Positions 24,801-32,431 of a DNA stretch of 32,431 nt are shown in pieces. The translations under genes were made by a program, and so were the position numbers. Numbering within the stretch: the first letter of the stretch is position 1; each line of letters starts with the position of its first letter. The notes beneath the pieces were generated by a model. That model did no database searches and was not told the origin of the DNA. It was given only the letters and a program-made list of their open reading frames with translations. The stretch comes from Thermomicrobiales bacterium (GTDB lineage: Bacteria > Chloroflexota > Chloroflexia > Thermomicrobiales > CFX8): contig JAMLIA010000031.1 of assembly GCA_023954495.1 (NCBI GenBank), positions 1 through 32,431 of the forward strand. Reading direction: 5' to 3'.

Positions 24801-27263
24801 CGATCCGCCGCCGCCAGCGCCAAGCATGACCGACGTGCGCTCGCGATTAAAAGGCCGCTTCTCATAGCCTGCGTCGCGAAGCGCGGCCCTGACGACCAGC
24901 AAGCCAAGTAGCTGGAACGGCTCGATCGACTCAATCGACTTCGGCGGCATGCCGAACTCGACCGGGTCGAAGGGGATGTCATCGATAAACCCACCCCAGC
25001 GCGAGTAGATCTTGTCGGGAACCGAGCGATCCGGATCGAAATACTGCCGCCAATCCCAGCGCTCAGCCGGGATCTCAGTCACCGCGTCGACCTTGCCCAG
25101 GATGTTCTTCCAGAACGTCTCGGTGTCGGCGGCACCGGGGAAGATGCTCCCCATACCCACAATGGCGATCTGGGCCGGTTCAGGTGTCGGCTCCGGGTTG
25201 GCGTCTTCGATCGCGAGGTCGGCCAACGTCCGGGATGATCCGATGGAGATTCCCGCGTGCAGGTCTGCCATCGACATGACCTGTTGGTGCAGCGCAGCCA
25301 CCTGACCGATCATGTACATTCCGCGCGACCATTGGTCGTCTGGTGCAACATCGATCAGCTTCTTTTCGGCAGCGTCCTTCCCGAACGCCGGATTGCGGTC
25401 GACACCCTTGGACGCGATCCGCAGGCGGCCAATGTTGAACTCTTCAAGGCGATTGCGGATCTCGTCACTCGACGTATTGGCACGGATGAGATCGAGCTTC
25501 TCTGTGCGGAAATCATCGACAAACGGGGACGGGAGGCAGCGGGTGGAATGGCCGGGCCCACTCTCCAGCAGCACCGTCTCATTGCAATCCTGCGCGGCAC
25601 TCTGGAAGCCAGCGGTGATCGCACCTGATGTCACGGCCTCGGACGTGAACAGGTAGGCGGTACCAACCAGCACGCCAATCCGGACGCCGCGCTCAGCCAG
25701 CGGCGCTGCCAGAGCAGCGACCATCGCTGCCGATCGTGCATCGTGAATGCCGCCGGCAAACAACACGTGAAACTCGGCAGCGTCGACCGAGCGAGTCAGG
25801 TTCGCGAGCAGCGCACTGACCATCGTCTCCCAAAGCACGAAACTCGTGCGTGGGCCAACGTGACCGCCGCACTCGCGCCCTTCGAAGACGAATCGCCGCG
25901 CGCCATCCTTTATATAGAGGCCCAATAAGCCGGGGGAAGGGACGTGGAGGTAGGTGGCGATGCCATCAGCCTCAAGCGCCAATGCCTGATCCGGACGCCC
26001 GCCGGCGATCAGCGCGAACGGCGGACGATAGCGCCGGATCACCTCAAGCTGCTCTGCTCGCAGCTCGGCCGGAACGAAGCCGAGGATGCCAACACCCCAC
26101 GACCGTTCGCCCAGCAGCTGCGACGTCTCGTCCAGCAGCGACTCGACTTCCCCTGCCCGCATCAACGCGAGAGCGAGGAACGGCAGCGCTCCGGATTCCG
26201 CGACCGACATGGCGAACTCGGCGCGATCGCTGACGCGCGTCATCGGCCCCTGAACGATCGGGAATCGCGTCCGATGCGACTCCGCCAGCGTTGATGACTC
26301 GCTCAATGGATCCAGACGCTGGGCGGTGCGGCAGTGTGCCGCGGCCTCATCTCGAATAGCGCCGAGGATGCCACCGACGGTATAAAAGCGATCGGCCAGG
26401 CTGGCAGCAAAAGCCGCATCCTGGCCGACGAGAAGGACGTCCGACTGAGGATCACGCCAACCGGCGGCGGCAATGACGCGTTCTGCCCATAAACTCGTAG
26501 GAGGCTCGCTGGTCGCGAGCGTCAGATCACGCTCCTGCTGGCGCAATTCATCAACTGCAGCAACGCCTGGTCGCGAATAGACGCGCACCGGCTGACCCAG
26601 GTCAGCGCCGAGAACCGTCGTTTCGCTGCCATCCATCCGGCGCAGAATCGTTCTGGCTGCCTCCGGCAACGGCGACTCGCGTGCCAGCAGCACCTGGCTA
26701 TCTAGCACGAATCCGGCTGCGCCCGCGACGGCACACGCAGCACCCGTGTGCAGCCCGATGCCACCCCAGGCCCACACCGGGACATCGACGCGAGCGATCA
26801 AGCGCTGGAGCAGCACGAACGTGCTCTCCTCACCGATCCAGCCGCCGCTCTCATGCCCCTTGGCAAGGACAGCGTTGGCACCAGCCTCCACGCCAATGCG
26901 CGCGATCTGTTCGTTCGGAGCAACAACGTAGACGTCTCGGCCGAGCGAACGAGCTGCGGAAGTTAGCGATGCAATCGCGTCATCGCCTTGACCGGAGATA
27001 CAGACAGTAGTAGTCTTTTCTGACAGTAGTGACAGAATTGAACGACTGAAGTCCAGCGTTTCAGCACTGAGCAGAACGCCGAGGCGTCCACGTCCATGTG
27101 TTGAAAGCTTGTTCAGGGCGGCTCGACTATTTGGAAGGTCGCTAGTGAACTCAAGACTCAGTATGCCAATGGCTCCGGCACGACTTGCTGCAATGGCAAG
27201 CGTCGGGTCAGGGAGACCGGACGGCGATACAACGAGACTGTCGAGAACGAAGCGAGAATGCAC
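18843..27263 (-). CDS. Giant iterative synthase: NMO-NMO-KS-AT-ACP-KR-DH
   Basis: A 2806-residue megasynthase, started by the GTG at 27263 with AGAGGA 8 bases upstream. Two FMN-barrel (nitronate monooxygenase/PfaD-like enoylreductase) domains come first. One covers ~1-270 with KGHESGGWIG (His137), the other ~325-640 with GRECGGHVGPR (His468). A KS follows at ~699-1135 (Cys889 in DAACASSL, EAHGTGT, VKSMIGHTKAAAG), then an AT at ~1255-1560 (Ser1361 in GHSYGE, AFHSSY). A Pro/Ala-rich linker leads to a single ACP at ~1865-1945 (Ser1903 in LGIDSIKRVEI, the PUFA-synthase signature). The KR is at ~2205-2480 (TGGARGIT, Tyr2401) and the DH at ~2530-2800 (His2547 in HxxxGxxxxP, Asp2714 in DSALQ). All catalytic residues needed for full beta-carbon reduction appear present. 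There is no thioesterase or terminal reductase. It heads the operon and is inferred to build a long alkyl or hydroxyalkyl chain from malonyl units. Confidence 0.93.
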   Translation of the reverse strand: MHSRFVLDSLVVSPSGLPDPTLAIAASRAGAIGILSLEFTSDLPNSRAALNKLSTHGRGRLGVLLSAETLDFSRSILSLLSEKTTTVCISGQGDDAIASLTSAARSLGRDVYVVAPNEQIARIGVEAGANAVLAKGHESGGWIGEESTFVLLQRLIARVDVPVWAWGGIGLHTGAACAVAGAAGFVLDSQVLLARESPLPEAARTILRRMDGSETTVLGADLGQPVRVYSRPGVAAVDELRQQERDLTLATSEPPTSLWAERVIAAAGWRDPQSDVLLVGQDAAFAASLADRFYTVGGILGAIRDEAAAHCRTAQRLDPLSESSTLAESHRTRFPIVQGPMTRVSDRAEFAMSVAESGALPFLALALMRAGEVESLLDETSQLLGERSWGVGILGFVPAELRAEQLEVIRRYRPPFALIAGGRPDQALALEADGIATYLHVPSPGLLGLYIKDGARRFVFEGRECGGHVGPRTSFVLWETMVSALLANLTRSVDAAEFHVLFAGGIHDARSAAMVAALAAPLAERGVRIGVLVGTAYLFTSEAVTSGAITAGFQSAAQDCNETVLLESGPGHSTRCLPSPFVDDFRTEKLDLIRANTSSDEIRNRLEEFNIGRLRIASKGVDRNPAFGKDAAEKKLIDVAPDDQWSRGMYMIGQVAALHQQVMSMADLHAGISIGSSRTLADLAIEDANPEPTPEPAQIAIVGMGSIFPGAADTETFWKNILGKVDAVTEIPAERWDWRQYFDPDRSVPDKIYSRWGGFIDDIPFDPVEFGMPPKSIESIEPFQLLGLLVVRAALRDAGYEKRPFNRERTSVMLGAGGGGSDLTAGYMLRSTLPLVVGDAAWEINELADGLMPEWTEDSFPGLLMNVASGRVANRFDFGGANFTVDAACASSLAAVYLAIRDLQSGVSDMAVVGGVDAIQNPFAFLCFSKTQALSATGRCRPFDAEADGIAIAEGFAALVLKRLDDAERDGDRIYAVIQGAGAASDGRDRSMTAPRPEGQMRALDRAYQQAGYSPATVELFEAHGTGTVAGDQAEAQSLSTVLNRAGATTQSAAIGSVKSMIGHTKAAAGVAGLMKAALALHHHVLPPTLGVTRPSPRAGFPDGPLYVNSEPRPWLRNPSIPQRRAGVSAFGFGGTNFHLTLEEYANAYLEETPSIVGNIPAEILVWRGHSRSELMMAIESVLGQLEVGAQPSLTDLAYTLSLEEPLSDGPVLVIVAATLDDLATKLRSARDVLTADIERQHLPNGIHFAEEGMAREGSIAFVFPGQGSQYVNMGRDLAVAFPGVLQQFDHADAVLDGLLQQPLSRYIFPPPTFTPDDEKVQRAALTETNIAQPALGATNLAYNHLLGRFGVEPAMVAGHSYGEFVALTAAGSISSDDMLRLSEARGRFMVEGAVGETGTMAAIDAPREALLPLLDDSDITLANLNSPKQTVISGGEASIDRAIAWCDEHGLRARRLPVACAFHSSYVAPAQKRLAEMLAQTPIATPRIPVYSNTTGEQYPQDAADIADLLSRHLTHPVEWVREVEAMHSAGARIFVEVGPKSVLTGLIGSILAERPHVALSMDQSGRPAMLQLLHTLAALVTEGAPVQLDRLFTGRNAKRLSMSALDAGQDTPVYTSSTWLVNGGGARPIGAPLRGAGKQAPLKVTVHREGHVAASVNGRSTSHADVSAAPAGLEGHATPQESVPMQEGSVAVTAQIHNHVVPQEPDAAEQSSPQSMPLMYAQQPSPAAHGGDRVSDVMNRHQQVMQQFLETQRSVMLAYLGAYRPSAEQRVVDTTGSISRPAVHELRPPTASNGNGNGHAPAPPQPAPQVSSPPVARVPQPQVQPAPPPPQPVAPPVPTPEPVAQAAAPAPVVAPPAAAARALDRDALMAMLLGVVSDRTGYPPDMLGLDADLEADLGIDSIKRVEIAGTMMQSLPIPDGVTPDVEQVTSSKTLNQIADALQAILAGGTEEANRGTEERLPFEFEPAGARIGRFSVTCFPIEPADRTGAREVNGVVVLIDDGAEIGHHLATILEAGGIRTARIDTRQVPSPSEGDVATVLDTVRRQHGPVGALIHLASVAQSDSSDDLDAVSLQHDLDRQLSWLFLATQRFAPDLIESASGCNAIMSVVDLGGDFAVGSAAGARSIASGALAGFVKTVPQDFPELRAKAVDVGPCDSRVAAQRIADEFWSIDAHAEVGYRGDERVGLGIAEHPVDEAAEPFALDRGAVVLITGGARGITAESAAWLAELWQPTLILVGRTPLESEDPETAAIQDAAALKIALVQRHRAGGENVTPVMVEREVRDLLSRREVQATIDRLRASGSQVEYHACDVRDADAFRALIEDVYRRHGRIDGAIHGAGIIEDKLIRDKQLASFGRVVTTKADSALTLATLLQPESLRFLVFFSSVSGRFGNRGQADYAAASEVLNKLAQHLDRQWAAHVVSINWGPWLKTGMVSDAVRQQFAERGIELIPLPVGCRLLIEELQFGRKGEVEIVIGGASAPVGGVGKSDPMAFPQAKSQPESSPLIASDLPLISVNATIESRSNSGVIVGRTFDPTIDRYLLDHQIDGTPIVPFAVALELMAETASLVFPTLPVRAVRDMQLLSGISVPSPVSVHVVAEQSGQSSRDGVAVDVRIVAAGPTPRVHYRATVELEELATPPVAPARLSGLSPTEITPRFAYDTYLFHGPLFQGIAGIDGTSQYGARATLEPVDLDRFLPSANGDWLFDPSIVDSALQMQLVWLRMSVDVTLLPNTMQRIERFARARDASDNWTLQHEVLIHADIKLPLCQADHFLYSSDGAVAIAITGMAGTGSRSLNRVVGNPR

Positions 27264-27645
27264 AGGTATTGTCCTCTTCTATATGAGATGTAGGAATTCA
27301 GCGTAATCTCAGCATTGATACCTTCTCGTGCCTCACGCAACGACCAACCAACCGCATGCCTGCCTGCATACGGTGAATCCGACCGGGGACGACAGTCGGC
27401 GGCCATCGATGGATCGACACATCCACGATAGCATCCATCTGCGCAGTGTCAACCAGATGCGAGTATTGTCTTCATGTCAACGTGCCTCGTATCGCCTAAT
27501 GGATCCCGTACGAACAGTTCACAACCCGCAATTGCCCAGCAGCGTCTGTGCATCGAAGAGCTCCGGCGTTATCGTTTGTGGCATGACGATCCCGCTCTTC
27601 GTCGTGACAATCGCAGACGCAACCGTGTGAGACGGGAGGAACTCT
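27264..27645. other. Divergent intergenic region between the synthase operon and the plus-strand genes
   Basis: This 382-bp gap separates two divergent transcription units and should hold both promoters. A candidate promoter for the synthase operon is listed separately. An 8-bp direct repeat GTATTGTC occurs at 27266-27273 and 27463-27470; its meaning is unclear. I found no convincing plus-strand promoter, no small gene and no strong hairpin. Confidence 0.6.
27425..27452 (-). promoter_or_regulatory. Candidate sigma70 promoter of the synthase operon
   Basis: On the minus strand there is a perfect -35 TTGACA (27447-27452), a 16-base spacer and a -10 TATCGT (27425-27430, 4 of 6). Transcription would begin near 27418, leaving a leader of about 155 bases before the GTG at 27263. 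The -10 is weak, so confidence is moderate. Confidence 0.42.
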
Positions 27646-29034
27646 ATGGGTCGCAGGGTCGCTGTTATAGGGCTCGATTGTGCAGAGCCATCGCTCGTCT
27701 TTGAGCAATGGCGCGACGAACTACCCAACTTTCGGGCCCTGATGAACCGGGGTGTCTGGGGCAAGTTGCGCAGCGTCGATCCGCCAATCACCGTCCCGGC
27801 CTGGAGCTGCATGATGTCCAGCCACGATCCCGGCCAGCTCGGCATCTACGGCTTTCGGAACCGCACAGATCACACCTATGAAAACCATTTTGTCGCCGAC
27901 TCGCGCGCCATCACCGTCGCCCGTCTCTGGGATATCCTCGGCTGTGCCGAGAAGAACGTGATCGTGCTTGGCGTGCCCGGCACCTGGCCGCCGCCACAGG
28001 TGAATGGCGACCTCGTCAGCTGCTTTCTCACTCCCGATTCACGGACAGACCAGTTCACCTTTCCGCCCGAGCTGCGCGAGGAAGTCGAGCGTCTCGTCGG
28101 CCCTTATCATGTCGATGTCAAGAACTACCGGCGCGATGATCGGGATCGCATCCTGGCTGAGATCTACGAAATGACGGAGCAGCACTTCACAACTGCTCGA
28201 CACTTGCTGGATTCGCGACCGTGGGATTTCTTCATGATGGTCGAGATCGGCGTCGATCGCATCCATCACGCATTCTGGAGCTTTCAGGATCCGGCGCATC
28301 CGAAGTACGAACCCGGTCATCGCTATCGTGACGTGATTCGCAACTATTACCAGTACCTCGACGACCAGCTTGGCGAGATGCTGGAGCGGTTCGACGAGGA
28401 TGATGTCGTCCTAATTGTCTCCGACCACGGAGCGGAAGCCATGCGCGGCGCGATCTGCGTCAACGACTGGCTCATACAGGAGGGCTATCTCACCCTGCGC
28501 AAGCAGCCGGATGACATCGCGCCACTCGACCTCACCAACGTCGATTGGTCACGGACGCGTGTCTGGGGCGACGGCGGCTACTACGGCCGCATCTGGATGA
28601 ACATCCGCGGGCGCGAGCCTGAAGGCATCGTCGATCCAGCGGATGCCGACGCGCTCGCAAGAGAGATCATCGAACGTCTCGAAGCGCTGCCGGCACCCGA
28701 CGGGACGCCAATCGGCACGCGCGTCTACCGACCGTCAGACCTGTGGCCAGAGCGCCGCGGAGTCGCACCCGACCTGATTGCGTACTTTGGCGACCTTGCC
28801 TGGCGAAGCATCGGCAGTATTGGGCACGACGCGTACTACACGTTTGAGAATGACACCGGACCGGACGACGCCAACCACAGTCGCGATGGCATGTTCATCA
28901 TGACCGGAACAAACCTGCCGCCCGGCGAGCGCAACGGGTTGAAGCTCCTGGACGTCACCCCGACGATTCTGGACCTCTTCAACTTGCCCACCACCGACAC
29001 GATGCGCGGGCGATCGATTACGTCATTGGGCTAG
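27646..29034 (+). CDS. Alkaline phosphatase-superfamily phosphodiesterase (Ser nucleophile)
   Basis: A 462-residue type I phosphodiesterase/nucleotide pyrophosphatase family enzyme. The ATG at 27646 has GGGAGG 6 bases upstream. Asp11 in VIGLDCAEP is the first metal ligand. Ser54 in PAWSCMMSS occupies the position held by Thr54 in the minus-strand paralogue at 11772-13367. GVDRIHH, SDHGAEAM and ANHSRDGMF supply further Asp and His ligands. There is no signal peptide. It is about 70 residues shorter than the other copy, and the two agree mainly around the metal motifs. It is divergent from the synthase operon and next to a secreted protein gene. The substrate is unknown. Its presence on the other side of the shared promoter region hints at a role in the same lipid pathway, but such enzymes are also scattered singly in related genomes. 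Confidence 0.85.
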   Translation: MGRRVAVIGLDCAEPSLVFEQWRDELPNFRALMNRGVWGKLRSVDPPITVPAWSCMMSSHDPGQLGIYGFRNRTDHTYENHFVADSRAITVARLWDILGCAEKNVIVLGVPGTWPPPQVNGDLVSCFLTPDSRTDQFTFPPELREEVERLVGPYHVDVKNYRRDDRDRILAEIYEMTEQHFTTARHLLDSRPWDFFMMVEIGVDRIHHAFWSFQDPAHPKYEPGHRYRDVIRNYYQYLDDQLGEMLERFDEDDVVLIVSDHGAEAMRGAICVNDWLIQEGYLTLRKQPDDIAPLDLTNVDWSRTRVWGDGGYYGRIWMNIRGREPEGIVDPADADALAREIIERLEALPAPDGTPIGTRVYRPSDLWPERRGVAPDLIAYFGDLAWRSIGSIGHDAYYTFENDTGPDDANHSRDGMFIMTGTNLPPGERNGLKLLDVTPTILDLFNLPTTDTMRGRSITSLG

Positions 29035-29069
29035 CTCGATCAGATCCAGCTCAAACAGTCGCCGCTAGA

Positions 29070-29102
29070 TTGCGTTATGTGGTATTCGTATTGTTACAAT
29101 AC
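29070..29102 (+). promoter_or_regulatory. Promoter with overlapping palindrome upstream of the TolB-like gene
   Basis: TACAAT at 29095-29100 matches the -10 consensus at 5 of 6 bases and is preceded by TGT, making an extended -10. TTGCGT at 29070-29075 could serve as a distant -35 (19-base spacer). The palindrome GTATTG-TTA-CAATAC (29088-29102) covers the -10 exactly, as an operator would. The leader to the GTG at 29224 would be about 118 bases. Confidence 0.42.
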
Positions 29103-29223
29103 TGTCACCTGCGCGATCATGACCTCGTTTGTCCGTTGTACGGGCAGCGAATGCCGGCCGGCGATTGATTGCGGCAATCTACCGCGGTGGGCGGTGGGGA
29201 TGGACAACTGAATTGGAGCCCAG

Positions 29224-30441
29224 GTGATCAAAGCTACGCGGCGCATGAAACGCGCCGTGCGAAGCGGGCTGCTCATGGCGGCCCTCGTACTCGCGGTCTC
29301 AGGAATCTCGATGCCGGTTACCGCCGCACCAAAGGCGGATCGGTTTGAACACTCTCGCAGTGAGACAAGTGGCTTACTGTCGGATCTCAAGCTCATTGAT
29401 TCTGCCACCGGCGTCTGCAAGGTGACGGACGCGGAACTCCTGGTGCAGGGCGGCGGCGACCAGGACTGGTCGCACGTGACCGATCGCATTGTCTACGACT
29501 ACGTCGACTCCAAGGGCATCTTCCAGCTCGCAACCATGAACTCGGATGGCACCGGAAAGACCTGCCTGACCTGCACATCGCGAACCGGCGCACCCGCAGT
29601 GAATCAGCACAAGTTCAATCCATCGTGGTACCCGAATGGCCAGGGGATGATCGTTCAGGTTGAGATGAAGAGCCACTGGCTGACATGGTTGAAGACCGAG
29701 CCGCTGACGTCAGAGCTTCTGCTCAATGGCCTCTGGAACGACTTGTATTACGTCAATGCCGATGGCACGTCATGGCAAAAGTTGACGAACACCAGTAACG
29801 CGATAACCGACGGCGTTCTCGCACCGGTCTTTTCGCCGGATGGCACGAAGCTCATGTGGTCGCGACTGGTCGAGCAGGCATCGAAGTCTGCGCCGTTCGG
29901 CAAGTGGAAGCTGATGATCGGTGACTTCGCCCTGAACGGCGGCAAAGCGTCGCTGACCAACGTGCGCGACATCACCCCTGCCGGCGCGAACTTCATCGAG
30001 TCGCACGGCTTCTCACCCGATTCCTCGTCTGTTCTGGTAACGACTGACATCAACAGCAAGGGCACCTGGGAAAAGCACATCTGGCTGCTGCACCTGAACA
30101 ACGGCGAGATGGAGAATGTCTCGCCAAACAACCACTGGAACGAACACGCCTACTACAGCCCGAACGGCTCGAAGATCGTCTACATGTCGAGCCTGCCGTT
30201 CCTGTGGTCGTTCATGCAGACCGAGGTCATCCTCGCCGATCCAGATGGCAGCAACCCGGTGCGTCTGACGCACTTCAACACGTCGGGCTACCCGGAGTCC
30301 AACACAAAGACCAGCGCTGCAACACGCACGCGCTGGAATGCAACCGGCACGAAGATCGCCGTGACCCAGCAAATGAAGGATTCGTACCCCGCCCGAAACA
30401 TGTGGGTGCTGACCTTCGCTGGAGCTTGCGGTGTTCAATAG
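29224..30441 (+). CDS. Secreted TolB-like beta-propeller protein
   Basis: A 405-residue exported protein. The GTG at 29224 has TTGGAG 5 bases upstream. Residues ~1-35 are a Sec signal (RRMKRAVRSG, then a hydrophobic core ending PVTAAPKA). The rest carries WD40-like PD40 blades of the TolB kind: ATMNSDGTGKTCL, FNPSWYPNGQGM, YYVNADGTSWQKLT, PVFSPDGTKLMW, GFSPDSSSVLV, YYSPNGSKIVYM and LADPDGSNPVRLT. That corresponds to six or seven blades. Four Cys residues occur in the first third or at the very end, two in the sequence KTCLTCTS. Its role is unknown; such propellers usually bind proteins or ligands outside the membrane. It ends before a strong terminator and has its own probable promoter, so it may be a single-gene unit. 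Confidence 0.85.
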   Translation: MIKATRRMKRAVRSGLLMAALVLAVSGISMPVTAAPKADRFEHSRSETSGLLSDLKLIDSATGVCKVTDAELLVQGGGDQDWSHVTDRIVYDYVDSKGIFQLATMNSDGTGKTCLTCTSRTGAPAVNQHKFNPSWYPNGQGMIVQVEMKSHWLTWLKTEPLTSELLLNGLWNDLYYVNADGTSWQKLTNTSNAITDGVLAPVFSPDGTKLMWSRLVEQASKSAPFGKWKLMIGDFALNGGKASLTNVRDITPAGANFIESHGFSPDSSSVLVTTDINSKGTWEKHIWLLHLNNGEMENVSPNNHWNEHAYYSPNGSKIVYMSSLPFLWSFMQTEVILADPDGSNPVRLTHFNTSGYPESNTKTSAATRTRWNATGTKIAVTQQMKDSYPARNMWVLTFAGACGVQ

Positions 30442-30461
30442 CCTACCCGCTCGCTGATCTC

Positions 30462-30500
30462 CACTGCCCTGCCGGTCTTCCGGCAGGGCAGTGTTGTTCT
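30462..30500 (+). terminator. Strong rho-independent terminator
   Basis: A perfect 14-bp stem, CACTGCCCTGCCGG (30462-30475) and its complement (30480-30493), closes a TCTT loop and is followed by TTGTTCT. It lies 20 bases after the TolB-like stop codon and separates that gene from sat-cysC. The stem is symmetric, so it could also stop transcription coming from the other side. Confidence 0.85.

Positions 30501-32431
<1,931 letters not shown>

Overview
The window is about 32 kb of roughly 60% GC bacterial DNA. The gene content points to Chloroflexota, possibly a Thermomicrobia-type lineage: a fused ATP sulfurylase/APS kinase, several stand-alone phosphodiesterases of the alkaline phosphatase superfamily, and secreted CARDB and beta-propeller proteins. 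This placement is inferred from content and was not checked by any search.

Layout. At the left edge are the 3' end of a tRNA-Gly with its terminator and a complete tRNA-Leu(TAA). From 27263 leftwards to about 395, nearly everything is on the minus strand. In order of transcription the genes are: a 2806-residue iterative synthase (two FMN-barrel/enoylreductase-like domains, then KS, AT, ACP, KR and DH); a KS-AT protein; a DH-phosphopantetheinyl transferase protein; a discrete acyl carrier protein; an alkaline phosphatase-superfamily phosphodiesterase; an alpha/beta hydrolase; a short-chain dehydrogenase; two paralogous family 1 glycosyltransferases; a secreted beta-propeller/FnIII protein; an HHxxxDG acyltransferase (PapA or WS/DGAT-like); a secreted five-repeat CARDB protein; and a small orphan protein. 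The core from the synthase to the SDR is tightly packed, with two stop/start overlaps or near-overlaps, and looks like one operon. The glycosyltransferase, propeller, acyltransferase and CARDB genes have larger gaps, two hairpins and at least one good promoter of their own.

Right of a 382-bp divergent promoter region, on the plus strand, are a second phosphodiesterase, a secreted TolB-like propeller protein with a strong terminator, and the start of sat-cysC, which runs off the window.

How the genes may work together (inference). The synthases resemble the PUFA-synthase/heterocyst-glycolipid class of secondary lipid synthases. With a built-in PPTase, reductase domains, an SDR, two glycosyltransferases and an O-acyltransferase, the cluster most likely makes a glycosylated, possibly acylated, long-chain polyketide lipid for the cell envelope. 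I know of no described product for this gene set. The clearest anomaly is at about 15985-16010, where the KS-AT and DH-PPTase reading frames look like one protein broken by a one-base frameshift.
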